Shown here: positions 27,779-39,223 of the stretch, in pieces
How positions within the stretch are numbered: position 1 is the stretch's first letter
Layout of the letters: the number at the start of each line of letters is the position of its first letter
Assembly (NCBI GenBank): GCA_029624675.1
Contig: JARSSP010000024.1
Location: 57,575-121,574, forward strand
Length of the DNA stretch: 64,000 nucleotides
Source: Candidatus Contendibacter sp.
Lineage (GTDB): Bacteria; Pseudomonadota; Gammaproteobacteria; Competibacterales; Competibacteraceae
Direction: 5' to 3'
Program-made: the position numbers and the translations under genes
Notes under the pieces: model-generated
What the model saw: the letters and a program-made list of their open reading frames with translations, nothing else
Databases searched by the model: none
What the model was told of the DNA's origin: nothing

Positions 27779-27782
<4 letters not shown>
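27486..27782 (-). CDS. atpQ: N-ATPase subunit AtpQ (AtpI-like)
   Basis: A 98-residue protein with two C-terminal membrane helices (GLGVFGIIGWSVALPAVLGALLGLWLDH and 'FSWTLSLLLGGLVLGCIAAWQWV'). It fits the AtpI/AtpQ group encoded between epsilon and AtpR in N-ATPase operons. The start MKPPRVPNHL at 27782 overlaps the atpC stop as ATGA. It probably assists c-ring or Mg2+ handling during assembly; this role is inferred from AtpI relatives. Confidence 0.88.
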
Positions 27783-29625
<1,843 letters not shown>

Positions 29626-29664
29626 TCAGTGAGACTCTCATCATTCACCTTTCGGAGAAAAACC

Positions 29665-30444
29665 GTGCCACTCATTTTGACCGAAACCCAAGACGCGATC
29701 GGAACGATCGTGATGAACCACGCCCAAAAGCGCAACGCCCTCAGCGAAGCGTTGATCGGCGAGATCACCACCGCGCTGGAGTGCTTTCGGGAACAAAACA
29801 TCCGCGTCGCCGTGTTGCGCGCCCCCGCCGGCGTCAAGGTCTGGTCCGCCGGCCACGATGTCAGCGAGTTGCCCGATCGCGGTCGCGACCCGCTCGGCTG
29901 GAGCGATTCACTGCGCGTGCTGGTCCGCGCCATTCAGGAATTTCCGGCGCCCGTCATCGCCCTGATCGAGGGCGGCGTCTGGGGCGGTGGCTGCGAAGTG
30001 GCCATGGCCTGCGACATCCTGGTCGCCACGCCCGAGGCGACCTTCGCCATTACTCCGGCCAAGCTGGGCGTTCCCTACAACCTGGGCGGTCTGCTGACGC
30101 TGATCAACATGGTTCCACTGCCGGTGGCCAAGGAAATGCTGTTCACGGCGCAACCGATCCCGACGGCGCAGGCGCTGAATCTCGGCATCATCAACTACAT
30201 CAAGCCCGCCGCCGAGATCGAAGCCTTCGTGTACGGCCTGGCCAGCCAGATCGTCGCCAACTCGCCCTTGAGCATCTCGGTGATGAAGGAGGAACTGCGG
30301 CTGCTGGCCAGCGCCCGCACCCTGAGTCCGGAACTGTTCGAGCGGATTCAGGGCCTGCGCCGCGTCGTGTACGACAGCCACGACTATCAGGAAGGCTTGA
30401 ATGCGTTCCGCGAGAAACGAAAACCCCGGTTCCAGGGGGAATAG
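29665..30444 (+). CDS. scpB: Methylmalonyl-CoA decarboxylase
   Basis: A 259-residue crotonase-fold enzyme that decarboxylates methylmalonyl-CoA to propionyl-CoA. The GTG start at 29665 follows GGAGAAA. The sequence tracks E. coli ScpB/YgfG closely: 'LRAPAGVKVWSAGHDVSELP', 'GGVWGGGCEVAMACDILVA', 'KLGVPYNLGGL' and the C-terminal 'YDSHDYQEGLNAFREKRKP'. The last region distinguishes it from ordinary enoyl-CoA hydratases. It could feed propionyl-CoA into mixed storage polymers, which fits the PHA-related cluster at 51-56 kb but is inference. Confidence 0.92.
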   Translation: MPLILTETQDAIGTIVMNHAQKRNALSEALIGEITTALECFREQNIRVAVLRAPAGVKVWSAGHDVSELPDRGRDPLGWSDSLRVLVRAIQEFPAPVIALIEGGVWGGGCEVAMACDILVATPEATFAITPAKLGVPYNLGGLLTLINMVPLPVAKEMLFTAQPIPTAQALNLGIINYIKPAAEIEAFVYGLASQIVANSPLSISVMKEELRLLASARTLSPELFERIQGLRRVVYDSHDYQEGLNAFREKRKPRFQGE

Positions 30445-30468
30445 ATCAACCCAGCGATTGGAGGAGTC

Positions 30469-31593
30469 ATGGAAACCGTCGATACCGTCGTCGTCGGCGC
30501 GGGGGTGATCGGTCTGGCGGTCGCTCGCCAATTGGCGCTGGCTGGCCACGAAGTGTTGATCCTGGAGGCGGAGGCCCGCTTCGGCACGCAAACCTCGGCG
30601 CGCAATTCCGAGGTTATCCACGCCGGCATCTACTACCCGACCGGCTCGCTCAAGGCCCGCTGGTGCGTGCGGGGCAAGGAACTGCTCTATCGGTACTGCG
30701 CCGAGCGCGGCGTCGCCCATCGCCGGATCGGCAAGCTGTTGATCGCCGTCGACGCCGAGGAACTGCCCATGCTTGCCAGCTACGCGAAGCGAGCGGCCAC
30801 CAACGGCGTGCCGCTCCAGTCACTGGGGGCCGTCGAGATTCACCGGCGCGAACCGGCGGTGCGCGCGGTCGCCGGTCTGTATTCCGAATCGACCGGCATC
30901 CTCGACAGCCACGGCCTGATGCTGGCGTTGCTGGGCGACGCCGAACGGGCCGGCGCGACGTTGGTGACCCACACGTCAGTCACTGGCGCACGCATCGAGC
31001 CGGATGGAATTATTTTATCCGTCGGCGGTGATGCGCCGCTCGAATTGCGTTGCCGCCGGCTGGTCAACGCGGCCGGCTTGCGGGCGCAGGAACTAGCCCG
31101 GCGCATTGTCGGCTTTCCGGTCGAACGCATTCCACCCACGTTCTACGCCAAGGGTCACTATTTCCTGCTGAGCGGTCGCGCGCCGTTCCAAAATCTGGTC
31201 TATCCGATGCCCGACCCTGCCGGACTGGGCATTCACGTGACGCTCGACTTGGGCGGCCAGTGCCGGTTCGGACCGGATGTCAGCGGCTGGCCGGCCACGC
31301 CGGACCATGCGTTCGAATCTGGCCTGGAGGGCAAGTTTTACCGGGCGATCCGCCGCTACTATCCCGACCTGCCGGACGGCGCGCTGCGACCGGGCTACAC
31401 CGGGATTCGGCCCAAGATCACCGGTCCGCGCGAGATCGCCGGCGACTTCATCATCCAAGGACCCGCCGCGCATGGGGTGGCGGGACTGGTGAACCTGTTC
31501 GGGATCGAATCGCCGGGCCTGACCGCCTGCCTGGCGATCGCCGAACAGGTGTTGGCCGAACTGACCGTGGAACCGCGCCGTCACACGCCGTGA
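30469..31593 (+). CDS. FAD-dependent oxidoreductase, DAO / L-2-hydroxyglutarate oxidase-like
   Basis: This 374-residue flavoprotein has an N-terminal FAD-binding Rossmann motif (VVVGAGVIGLAVARQLALAGHEVLILEAE) and 'TSARNSEVIHAGIYYP', typical of the LhgO/L2HGDH branch of the DAO family. The C-terminal 'GYTGIRPKITGP ... NLFGIESPGLTACLAIAE' is also typical of that branch. It probably oxidises L-2-hydroxyglutarate or a related 2-hydroxy acid and donates electrons to quinone. It follows scpB after 24 nt on the same strand. Its 3' end overlaps the convergent aminotransferase gene by 13 nt. Confidence 0.88.
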   Translation: METVDTVVVGAGVIGLAVARQLALAGHEVLILEAEARFGTQTSARNSEVIHAGIYYPTGSLKARWCVRGKELLYRYCAERGVAHRRIGKLLIAVDAEELPMLASYAKRAATNGVPLQSLGAVEIHRREPAVRAVAGLYSESTGILDSHGLMLALLGDAERAGATLVTHTSVTGARIEPDGIILSVGGDAPLELRCRRLVNAAGLRAQELARRIVGFPVERIPPTFYAKGHYFLLSGRAPFQNLVYPMPDPAGLGIHVTLDLGGQCRFGPDVSGWPATPDHAFESGLEGKFYRAIRRYYPDLPDGALRPGYTGIRPKITGPREIAGDFIIQGPAAHGVAGLVNLFGIESPGLTACLAIAEQVLAELTVEPRRHTP

Positions 31594-32810
31594 TGGCGCC
31601 GGTGATAACGCTCCAGAAAGCGGCCGAGGCGCCCAATCGCGTCCATCAGGTCGTCCTCGTGGGGCAGGAACACGATCCGTAGATGGTCGGGCTGGGGCCA
31701 GTTGAAGCCGGTGCCCTGCACCAACAGCACCTTTTCCTCCAGCAACAGTTCCAACACAAACTGCTGGTCGTCGGCGATGGGATAAAGCTTGGGATCGAGC
31801 CGCGGAAACAGGTACAGCGCCGCCTGGGGCTTGACGCAACTGACGCCGGGAATGGCCGTGAGCAACTGGAACGCCAGGTCACGTTGCTTGCCCAGCCGGC
31901 CGGTGGGCAATACCAGGTCGCCGATGCTTTGATAGCCGCCGAGCGCGGTCTGGATCGCGTATTGGGCCGGGACATTGGCGCACAACCGCATCGAGGCCAG
32001 GATGGTCAGGCCCTCGATGTAGTCCTGGGCATGGCTCCGTTCGCCCGACACCACCACCCAGCCGGCGCGGTAGCCGCAGGCCCGGTAATTTTTCGACAGG
32101 CCGTTGAAGGTCAGACACAGCACGTCGTCCGCCAGGGACGCGATGGACGTGTGCTGGGCGCCGTCGTAGAGCACCTTGTCGTAAATCTCGTCGGCGTACA
32201 CGATGAGCTGGTGCTGGCGGGCGATCTCCAGGATTTCCCGCAGCAGGTCGGCCGGATACAGCGCGCCGGTCGGATTGTTCGGATTGATGACGACGATGGC
32301 GCGGGTGTTCGGGGTGATCTTGCCGCGGATGTCGTCCAGATCGGGCAGCCAGCCGGCCTGCTCGTCGCACAGATAGTGGCGCGGGGTGCCGCCCGACAGG
32401 CTGACCACCGCCGTCCACAGCGGATAGTCCGGCGCCGGAATCAACACCTCGTCGCCGTTGTTGAGCAGAGCTTGCAGGGCGATCGTGATCAATTCGGACA
32501 CGCCGTTGCCGATGTAGATGTCATCGACCTGCACCCCGCGAATCTGCTTTTGCTGGGTGTAGTGCATGATCGCCTTGCGCGCGGCGAACAGCCCTTTCGA
32601 GTCGCAATAGCCGGAGGCATCCGGCAGATTGTGGATCACATCCTGGACGATCTCGTCCGGCGCCAGAAAGCCGAACGGCGCCGGGTTGCCGATGTTGAGC
32701 TTGGTGATCCGCTGGCCTTCATCTTCCATCTGCTTGGCGCGCGCCAGCACTGGACCGCGAATGTCGTAGCAAACGTTGGCGAGCTTGGCGGATTTGAGTA
32801 TCGGTTGCAT
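31581..32810 (-). CDS. alaA: Alanine aminotransferase-like PLP enzyme (AlaA type)
   Basis: This 409-residue class I/II aminotransferase is predicted to interconvert pyruvate and alanine with glutamate. The ATG at 32810 starts MQPILKSAKLANVCYDIRGPVL, the AlaA signature. The substrate/PLP motifs 'NIGNPAPFGF', 'NPNNPTGALYP', 'YADEIYDKVLYD' and the PLP lysine in 'FNGLSKNYRACGYRAGW' are intact. A longer frame upstream (to 33137) is not supported by homology. It is followed convergently by the FAD oxidoreductase gene. Confidence 0.94.
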   Translation of the reverse strand: MQPILKSAKLANVCYDIRGPVLARAKQMEDEGQRITKLNIGNPAPFGFLAPDEIVQDVIHNLPDASGYCDSKGLFAARKAIMHYTQQKQIRGVQVDDIYIGNGVSELITIALQALLNNGDEVLIPAPDYPLWTAVVSLSGGTPRHYLCDEQAGWLPDLDDIRGKITPNTRAIVVINPNNPTGALYPADLLREILEIARQHQLIVYADEIYDKVLYDGAQHTSIASLADDVLCLTFNGLSKNYRACGYRAGWVVVSGERSHAQDYIEGLTILASMRLCANVPAQYAIQTALGGYQSIGDLVLPTGRLGKQRDLAFQLLTAIPGVSCVKPQAALYLFPRLDPKLYPIADDQQFVLELLLEEKVLLVQGTGFNWPQPDHLRIVFLPHEDDLMDAIGRLGRFLERYHRRHHGV

Positions 32811-32845
32811 CGGAGGGTCATCCTGCGGTTGGGTCAATTCCGTGG

Positions 32846-33397
32846 TCAGGTGAAAGGATCGAGCGGGAGCGCGAAACCGTCGGGGTGATGGAAATCCGGC
32901 GGCCCCGGTGGGTGCCGCAACGCCCAATACGAGCATTGACCGCTCTGTTGCTCGATGACGGCGGACAGCGCCAGCCACAATGCGCCGTCGCCCGGTTCCG
33001 CCGTCAGTTCGGCTAGCTCCACCACGGCTTCCAGTTCGAGCCGATCCGCGCCAACGCGCAAGGTGATGGTCGGTGGCGGGATTGGATCGACGGCCGTCAT
33101 TCCCGTTCGATACGCCGTGAAGCGATAAACGGCCCATTCGGCCGATGGCGCGAAATTGAACTCATGATAACCCGCGCGCGCGCCTCCCGCCAGGAACGCC
33201 TCGAAGCAGGTATGCCGCCAAAGCTCGTCCGCGCGACGCGACGGGCCCGGGTCGGGCAGGCGCACGCTGGCCGGGTCGCCCTCGATCACGTAGCGCAACG
33301 CGAGCAATCCGATGGGAGTCCGGTGAGCCTCGACCGTGAAGCGCCGGATGGCTGGGCAAGGCGTGGCGGAATGACAACCCAGGGCAACGGTCGGCAT
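32846..33397 (-). CDS. DOMON-like domain protein
   Basis: A 183-residue protein with 'DELWRHTCFEAFLAG', 'YHEFNFAPSAEWAVYRFTAYR' and 'YWALRHPPGPPDFHHPDGFALPLD', the pattern of the DOMON-like family of unknown role. It has a beta-rich composition and no signal peptide. It lies 35 nt upstream of the aminotransferase gene on the same strand and 6 nt downstream of the DUF808 gene, so the three may be co-transcribed. The function is not known. Confidence 0.85.
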   Translation of the reverse strand: MPTVALGCHSATPCPAIRRFTVEAHRTPIGLLALRYVIEGDPASVRLPDPGPSRRADELWRHTCFEAFLAGGARAGYHEFNFAPSAEWAVYRFTAYRTGMTAVDPIPPPTITLRVGADRLELEAVVELAELTAEPGDGALWLALSAVIEQQSGQCSYWALRHPPGPPDFHHPDGFALPLDPFT

Positions 33398-33403
33398 GGG
33401 GGA

Positions 33404-34369
33404 TCAGGTCGAATCCGGCTGTTGGTCGCGCTTGGCAAACAGGGCCGTGGCCTTGTTGACGCCAGCCAGCGCGAGCCCGCCCGCGCCGATGCCGACCAGC
33501 AGGTTGAGCAACATCGGAGTGAGGGCCGCCAACGCCCCGCCGACGCCGGGTATGCCGCCAACGGCGGCTTCCGCGTGGTGCAACACCTCATGGGAATAGG
33601 GCAGGCCATGCAGCAGAATTCCACCACCGACCATGAACATGGCCGCCGTGCCGACCACGGACAGCGTTTTCATCAGATACGGCGTGACGCGCAACAAGCC
33701 CCGACCCAGGATACGCTTGAAACCGGCCCAGGCGTGGGCCGCGTCATCCTTGATGAGGTGCAATCCCGCGTCGTCCAGCTTGACGATGCCGGCCACCAGG
33801 CCGTACACACCCACCGTCATGAGGACGGCGATGCCGGCGATCACAGCTACCTGGACGGCGAAGGGGACATTTTGCACGGTGCCCAGAGCGATCACGACGA
33901 TTTCCGCCGAGAGCACGAAGTCGGTGCGGATCGCGCCCCGGATTTTTTCCCGCTCGAACGCCACCAGATCCACGGCGGGGTCGCTGATCGCCTGGACGGT
34001 CGCGGCGTGCTCGGCCTCGACGTCGGTCTTGCCGTGCAGGAATTTATGCGCCAGCTTTTCGAAGCCCTCGAAGCACAGATAGGCGCCGCCCACCATCAAC
34101 AATGGGGTAATCGCCCATGGCGCGACCGCGCTGATCAACAACGCCGCCGGAACCAGGATCAGCTTGTTTTTCATCGAACCCTTGGCGACCGCCCACACCA
34201 CCGGCAATTCGCGCTCGGCGCGCACGCCCGAGACCTGCTCGGCGTTCAGCGCCAGATCGTCGCCCAGGACGCCGGCGGTCTTTCTTGCCGCCACCTTGGT
34301 CATCAGCGCCACGTCGTCCAATACGGTGGCGATATCATCGATCAGAGCTAACAGACTGGTGCCAGCCAT
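33404..34369 (-). CDS. DUF808 (YedI-like) inner-membrane protein
   Basis: A 321-residue membrane protein. The ATG at 34369 with AGGAGT upstream starts MAGTSLLALIDDIATVLDDVALMTKVAARKTAGVLGDDLALNA, the hallmark N-terminus of the DUF808/YedI family. About seven hydrophobic stretches follow, with 'EREKIRGAIRTDFVLSAEI' between them. An upstream extension to 34549 is in frame but not family sequence. The function of the family is unknown. Confidence 0.92.
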   Translation of the reverse strand: MAGTSLLALIDDIATVLDDVALMTKVAARKTAGVLGDDLALNAEQVSGVRAERELPVVWAVAKGSMKNKLILVPAALLISAVAPWAITPLLMVGGAYLCFEGFEKLAHKFLHGKTDVEAEHAATVQAISDPAVDLVAFEREKIRGAIRTDFVLSAEIVVIALGTVQNVPFAVQVAVIAGIAVLMTVGVYGLVAGIVKLDDAGLHLIKDDAAHAWAGFKRILGRGLLRVTPYLMKTLSVVGTAAMFMVGGGILLHGLPYSHEVLHHAEAAVGGIPGVGGALAALTPMLLNLLVGIGAGGLALAGVNKATALFAKRDQQPDST

Positions 34370-34466
34370 GCGGTAACTCCTGGGATAGAGGTGAGAATAA
34401 AAGCGGTTTTTCAGCAAGTATTTCTTAGAATATGCCACGTGGAATAATTTTGCGGAGCATTCACTC

Positions 34467-34907
34467 ATGAGCGAGAAAACCGTCAAATCGATAACCGGCC
34501 TTGATGGAGCGGTCGCGGCGCTGCGCCAGCACCTGCTGGAGAAAGGCAACCGCTTCGAGTACGGCCCCGACTACAAAGGCAACGGTAAGGTGCTGGCCAA
34601 CGTCAGGCAGACCGCGCGAATGTACGAGGAGATGGGTTATACCAAGCTGGTCGAGCTGGGCGACCCGCCGGTTTACGCCCTGCTACAACGCGGCCATCGG
34701 GAGCTGCATGTCTTTCAGCCGCAAGACCCGAAGGTCCGGCAATGGCTGGAAAATGAAAAAGCCGATCCGAACGATCCGGCCATCCGCGCCTACATGCTCG
34801 GTCAATCCGGTTTGAGCGAGGCGGATCTCGCGGTCGCCGCCAAGCCCCGGCGCTATCACATCAACGAGGTGGACGAGGTGTTCATCGTCACCAGCGATGA
34901 TGGTTGA
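34467..34907 (+). CDS. Conserved hypothetical protein, paralogue of the gene at 49265-49720
   Basis: A 146-residue soluble protein (MSEKTVKSITGLDGAVAAL) of no family I can name. It shares a clear core with the protein at 49265-49720: 'LLEKGNR', 'GYTKLVELGDPPVYALL', 'ELHVFQPQDPKVRQWLE' and a C-terminal 'INEVDEVFIVTSDDG'. The ATG is preceded by GCGGAG. It is acidic at the C-terminus and has no signal or membrane segment. Its 3' end overlaps the convergent acetyltransferase gene by 20 nt. Confidence 0.8.
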   Translation: MSEKTVKSITGLDGAVAALRQHLLEKGNRFEYGPDYKGNGKVLANVRQTARMYEEMGYTKLVELGDPPVYALLQRGHRELHVFQPQDPKVRQWLENEKADPNDPAIRAYMLGQSGLSEADLAVAAKPRRYHINEVDEVFIVTSDDG

Positions 34908-35439
34908 ATCGTGAATCTCCAACCGAGCCGGGAAACGAACCATCCGGCTCCATGGTGGCGGAAGCGGATGGAAAATTCGACAACGCCCGTTCCCAATACA
35001 CCACGCCCGGTAGCGGATTGGCGTAGTAGGGAGCGCGGCGCTGAAAACCCATTGAGGTGTAAAGGCGCATCGCGCCTTCCAGCCCCTCCAAGGTGTCCAG
35101 CCGCATCGCGGCATAGCCCAGGGCCGCCGCTTCGTCCACGATCCGGGTCGCCAGGACGCGCCCCAGCCCCTGACCGCGATACGCCGGCCGAACGAACAGT
35201 CGTTTCATCTCGCAGACCTTGTCGTCCAGCGGGCGCAGGGCCACGCAGCCCGCCGCGCCTGGCCCATCCAGCGCGAGCAGCAACCGGCCCCTCGGTGGCG
35301 CGTAGCGCCCCGGCAGGGTCGCGAGTTCCTCCTCGAACCCCTGGAAGCATAGATCGACGCCCAGGAAACGCTGGTACTCGCGGAACAGCGTCCGCGCGGT
35401 ATCGATGTCGCTGGCGGTTTGCGCTTGCACGAGGTTCAT
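34888..35439 (-). CDS. GNAT family N-acetyltransferase
   Basis: A 183-residue acyl-CoA-dependent acetyltransferase. The acetyl-CoA-binding motif A is 'MKRLFVRPAYRGQGLGRVLATRIVDEA' (R/QxxGxG/A), followed by 'LYTSMGFQRRAPYY' in motif B. The substrate is unknown. The last 25 residues beyond the fold (after 'VYWERAL') lie in the region overlapping the convergent hypothetical gene. Confidence 0.92.
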   Translation of the reverse strand: MNLVQAQTASDIDTARTLFREYQRFLGVDLCFQGFEEELATLPGRYAPPRGRLLLALDGPGAAGCVALRPLDDKVCEMKRLFVRPAYRGQGLGRVLATRIVDEAAALGYAAMRLDTLEGLEGAMRLYTSMGFQRRAPYYANPLPGVVYWERALSNFPSASATMEPDGSFPGSVGDSRFNHHRW

Positions 35440-35507
35440 TGGAGGCCTCCTGTCTGGTGGTCTCGGTAAAGTAGAATCGGATCCGTTCGCGAGCTTATGG
35501 GGTCAGT

Positions 35508-37268
35508 GTGGTGCCAACAGTAAACGATCCTCGGGCGCTCCTCCAGGCGGCGGTAAAATTCCACCAGGCAGGGGAATTGGCGCGCGCGGCACAACTCTAT
35601 GAACGGGTATTGCGATTGTCGCCGGCGGACCCCGACGCCCTCCATCTGTTTGGGTTGGTCCGCCACCAGCAGGGCGCTCACGCCGAGGGAGCGGCCTATA
35701 TCCGGCGCGCGGTGGACCTGGTCCCTGACAATCCGGTGCTGCGCAGTAACCTGGGGGATGCCTTACGCCGGGCTGGGGAGCCCCAAGCCGCGATCGAACA
35801 GTTACAGGTCGCTCTCGCCTTGCGTCCCGATCATGTCGGCGCCCATCTCAATCTTGGCGCCGCCTACGGGGATATCCACGCCCATGAGGCGGCGCTGCGC
35901 CATGCCGAAGAGGCCGCGCGGTTGGCCCCGGGGCTGGCGGAAGCGCATTACAACCTCGGGCGCGCGTTATTCGACCAGTTGCGACTGGAGGACGCCGTCG
36001 TCGCCTTTCGCGCGGCGCTCCGCCGCCGCCCCAACTATCCAGCCGCGGCGGACAATCTGCTTTATCTGCTGAATCTGATTCCAGGACTGGACTCTTGGGA
36101 GGTCGCCGCCGAACACCGGCGGGTCTGTAGCCATCTGGACAACCTTGCCAGGCCGCCTCGAACAGATCCGAGCCGCAGACTCGATCGGGTGCTGCGAATT
36201 GGCTACGCTTCCCGGGATTTTCGCGCCCACGCGGTGAATTACTTTTTCGAGCCGGTGCTGGCTCACCACGATCACCAGCGCTTTCGTATCTACTGTTATT
36301 CCGACGTGGAGAGCCCAGATGCGGTGACGGTGCGGCTAAAAGGTCTTGCTGACCAATGGCGCGACACCGCCGGTTGGTCCGACCATCGTCTCGATCAGCA
36401 GGTTCGCGCGGACCGCGTGGACATTCTGGTGGATCTGGGCGGCCACACCGAAAAGAACCGCCTCATGCTCTTTGCCCGCAAGCCAGCACCGTTGCAAATC
36501 AGTTGGCTGGGTTACCCGAACACCACCGGGCTCGCGGCGATGGATTATCGGATCGTCGATGCGTTCACCGCGCCGGAGGGAGAGGCTTTTCCCGGCTGCG
36601 AAGCGCCACTGCGATTGCCACGGCTATTCGCCTGTTTTCGCCCTCCTGGCCACGCCCCCTCGGTCAGTCCGGCGCCGGCGGCGAAGACCGGCCAAGTCAC
36701 TTTCGGCGCCTTGCACAAGCTGGAGAAAACCAATCCCGCGGTGATTCGCCTTTGGAGCCGACTGCTCCAAGCACTCCCGGATGCGCGTCTACTCATTGCC
36801 CGCGACCAGATCGACTCTTGGCAGCGACAGCGGTTGGAGGGGGCATTCACGGCCTTGGGAATCGATCCTGGACGGCTTCTGTTGCGGTCGCTGGACAATC
36901 CCACCCGCGGCTTCCTTGAACAGTTCGAGGATATCGACATCTTTCTCGATGTGTTTCCGTGGAGCGGTCATACCCTCGCCTGCTGCGCCCTCTGGCAGGG
37001 AGTACCGGTCATCACCCTGGAAGGGAGCAGCCACGCGGGGAGAATGGTATCCAGCCTGCTTCATGCCGTTGGACTGGAGCAACTGATCGCCAGGGACGAG
37101 ACCCAGTACCTGCGCATCGCGGCCGAATTGGCGGCGGATATCCCCGCCCTGGCCGCTTTGCGCGCCAACCTCCGTCATCGGGTGGCCGCCTCGCCGCTGC
37201 GCGACGAACCGGGATTCACCCAGGCGCTGGAGAAGCTATATACCAAGGCGTGGGCCGAAAGGTCGTGA
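35508..37268 (+). CDS. TPR plus SPINDLY/OGT-like glycosyltransferase (GT41)
   Basis: A 586-residue protein predicted to transfer GlcNAc or another sugar to protein hydroxyls. The start is a GTG at 35508 (a second GTG follows directly). Residues about 5-195 are five TPR units ('LYERVLRLSPADPDALHLFG', 'YNLGRALFDQLRLEDAVVAFR'). Residues about 225-580 are the catalytic SPY domain: 'RIGYASRDFRAHAVNYFFEPVLAHHD', 'DILVDLGGHTEKNRL', 'QISWLGYPNTTGLAAMDYRIVD', 'HKLEKTNPAVIRLWSRLL' and 'DVFPWSGHTL'. The domain looks complete. No glycosylation target gene is obvious nearby. Confidence 0.92.
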   Translation: MVPTVNDPRALLQAAVKFHQAGELARAAQLYERVLRLSPADPDALHLFGLVRHQQGAHAEGAAYIRRAVDLVPDNPVLRSNLGDALRRAGEPQAAIEQLQVALALRPDHVGAHLNLGAAYGDIHAHEAALRHAEEAARLAPGLAEAHYNLGRALFDQLRLEDAVVAFRAALRRRPNYPAAADNLLYLLNLIPGLDSWEVAAEHRRVCSHLDNLARPPRTDPSRRLDRVLRIGYASRDFRAHAVNYFFEPVLAHHDHQRFRIYCYSDVESPDAVTVRLKGLADQWRDTAGWSDHRLDQQVRADRVDILVDLGGHTEKNRLMLFARKPAPLQISWLGYPNTTGLAAMDYRIVDAFTAPEGEAFPGCEAPLRLPRLFACFRPPGHAPSVSPAPAAKTGQVTFGALHKLEKTNPAVIRLWSRLLQALPDARLLIARDQIDSWQRQRLEGAFTALGIDPGRLLLRSLDNPTRGFLEQFEDIDIFLDVFPWSGHTLACCALWQGVPVITLEGSSHAGRMVSSLLHAVGLEQLIARDETQYLRIAAELAADIPALAALRANLRHRVAASPLRDEPGFTQALEKLYTKAWAERS

Positions 37269-37517
37269 AATCGGTTTGACTCCGTAGGATTCCCCCGTGA
37301 TCGGTCGGGCGCGCACCGCCACGTAGTGGCCATGGCCCTTGAGCGGCGCCACCTCATCGATCCCCAAAGTCTCCAACGTGGAAAACGCCGTCCAGTCCAC
37401 CCTCGGCGCCAGACGAGCGTCCGCATTCATAGGTCTGCAATCCGTAATCGGCTTGGCCTTGTTGAGGACGGATAATTGGTCTGGGTCTGGGCGGGCGTCG
37501 GCGGATTTACCGTTCAC
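37236..37517 (-). pseudogene. ISL3-family transposase remnant
   Basis: A 93-codon open frame on the minus strand includes 'VDWTAFSTLETLGIDEVAPLKGHGHYVAVRAR'. That stretch matches the conserved GIDE-x-xxxKGHxxY block of ISL3 (IS204/IS1001/IS1165) transposases around the first catalytic Asp. The rest of the ~400-residue enzyme and the terminal repeats are absent. It fills the gap between the glycosyltransferase and the CorA-like gene. Confidence 0.65.
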
Positions 37518-39223
37518 GGCTTGGTCGCTTTTTCGGGAGGCTCCCGCCAGATTCTAAGCAGGATCTGGGCCCGGTCCCACCAGGTCAGCCGCTTGTCCGC
37601 CAGGGCTTCCATGAAATCCGAGAGGACCTTGGAGTGGGCGACCGCGTAGTTGACCAGCAGCGAGCTGGGAATGAGCACCGCGAATAAAATGAGGAGCTTG
37701 ACCCAGGGTGGATTGTCGGCTTCGTCGAAGATGTTCATCCCCAGAAAACCGGTCGCGACGGTCGCGACCAGCCCCAGCGTGGTCACCACCGTCAGGCGCG
37801 TCACGGTGTTCGCCTGCCGCCGCTGACTGTCACTGTCCAAGAAATGATTCATTTCCTTGACCGATACGCTGACATCCTGATAAATCCGGTCGGTGTTGAG
37901 ATGACCGGTCAGCAGTCGGAACAAATCCCGAATCTGCGCCTGGTCGGAAACTTCGTGAAACCAGTAGCGTTCGGTGAAGCGCAGGAATGTAGCCATGATC
38001 CGGCGGATTTCGCGCTTGAAGGCTCTGACCGAATCCAGGTCGTGGACATCGAGCTGGCTGATCGCCACCACCAACCATTCCGAAAACAGCATCAGGGCCG
38101 CTTTCTGGAAATGAGCGATCAGATTGACGACGAAATACTGATGGCGGAACTGACCCAGCAGGCCAGTTTCGGGATCGACGAAAAAGGGCTGGCTGGCCTT
38201 GCCGACCACCACGAAGGCATGGCCGCAGCACAGGTAGCGACTGGACAGCGCCGGGTTGTCCGGGTCCCAGAACTTGTCGTAACAGTAGCGTTCCTCGAAA
38301 TGGGCCAACTCCTTGGCGGAGTACGGCAGGGTGTTGGAGGGTCCGGCCTTGGTCACTAGCGCCAGCCGGGCGAAATCGCCTCGGGTCAGGTTTTGCGGAT
38401 CGCTAAAGCTTAGATAGGCCAGCAGCGGCATGCGGTGGTATTCGATCTGCCGGTAGCGGATCGCGGCCTCGCGGTCGGAATGGTACAGAGCCAACGGTCG
38501 AAGCAGATACTCCCAATGGGCGGAGACGTTGGGGGAGCGGTGCTGGCAAGTGAACTGGAGATATTTGTCGCGATTCTCGTAGTCGGACACCGCCAGTATC
38601 TCGCCCGTCGCCGACAGCCACTCCACCCGGTACGGACACTGTCCGCCCTGGCCGTTGGGTTCCCAGAACCCCGGATAGGCCCGACCCACCTTGAACAAAA
38701 CGTCCTCGACCAGCAACAGCGGTAAATCGTTGGCGGAAAATTCCACCACCAGGATGATGATGTCGATGTCGTAGTAGAAATAGAGATCGACATGGGCGAT
38801 CTGGAACAGCAACGGCGGTGTTGAGGGGTCGAGAACGACTCGCATCTGGGCGATATCGCCGCGGCGGAATACCCGGATCGGGGATTTGCCGTAGCCGATT
38901 TGTCCTTCGCGGCCTTCGCTTTCGCCATACAGAAAGCGCTGCACGTAAGGCAGAAAGGTGATGAATTCCTTGTAATGCCGCTCTCGAAAATTCCTGGGGT
39001 CGCCAAATCCTCCCTTGACCTCTCGCCAGGGACAGCCCTCCTCCAAGGTCTTCAAAAGTTCCCAACAATTCGAGATGTGCTTTCCTTCCGCTTGGCCTGG
39101 CATGACTCGCAACGGCCACAGCAGGATTTGGCGAAAGTGCCGGACCAGCGGCAATATGGGCGCGGCCGGGATGCTGGTGGCGCCAGTGGCTATTCCCTGG
39201 GCAGGTTCGGTCAACGCGTTCAT
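37514..39223 (-). CDS. CorA-like membrane protein coupled to kdpC
   Basis: A 569-residue protein. The ATG at 39223 overlaps the kdpC stop as ATGA. A large soluble N-terminal domain of about 470 residues contains no recognised motif. It is followed by the CorA-family signature '[19 protein letters not shown]' with Gly495-Met496-Asn497 at the end of TM1 and a second membrane helix ('[22 protein letters not shown]'). The GMN motif marks pentameric Mg2+/divalent channels, but the N-terminal domain is more than twice the usual CorA size and differs in sequence. Position as the fifth gene of the kdp operon suggests a role in K+ or Mg2+ homeostasis. The exact function is unknown. Confidence 0.8.
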   Translation of the reverse strand: MNALTEPAQGIATGATSIPAAPILPLVRHFRQILLWPLRVMPGQAEGKHISNCWELLKTLEEGCPWREVKGGFGDPRNFRERHYKEFITFLPYVQRFLYGESEGREGQIGYGKSPIRVFRRGDIAQMRVVLDPSTPPLLFQIAHVDLYFYYDIDIIILVVEFSANDLPLLLVEDVLFKVGRAYPGFWEPNGQGGQCPYRVEWLSATGEILAVSDYENRDKYLQFTCQHRSPNVSAHWEYLLRPLALYHSDREAAIRYRQIEYHRMPLLAYLSFSDPQNLTRGDFARLALVTKAGPSNTLPYSAKELAHFEERYCYDKFWDPDNPALSSRYLCCGHAFVVVGKASQPFFVDPETGLLGQFRHQYFVVNLIAHFQKAALMLFSEWLVVAISQLDVHDLDSVRAFKREIRRIMATFLRFTERYWFHEVSDQAQIRDLFRLLTGHLNTDRIYQDVSVSVKEMNHFLDSDSQRRQANTVTRLTVVTTLGLVATVATGFLGMNIFDEADNPPWVKLLILFAVLIPSSLLVNYAVAHSKVLSDFMEALADKRLTWWDRAQILLRIWREPPEKATKP

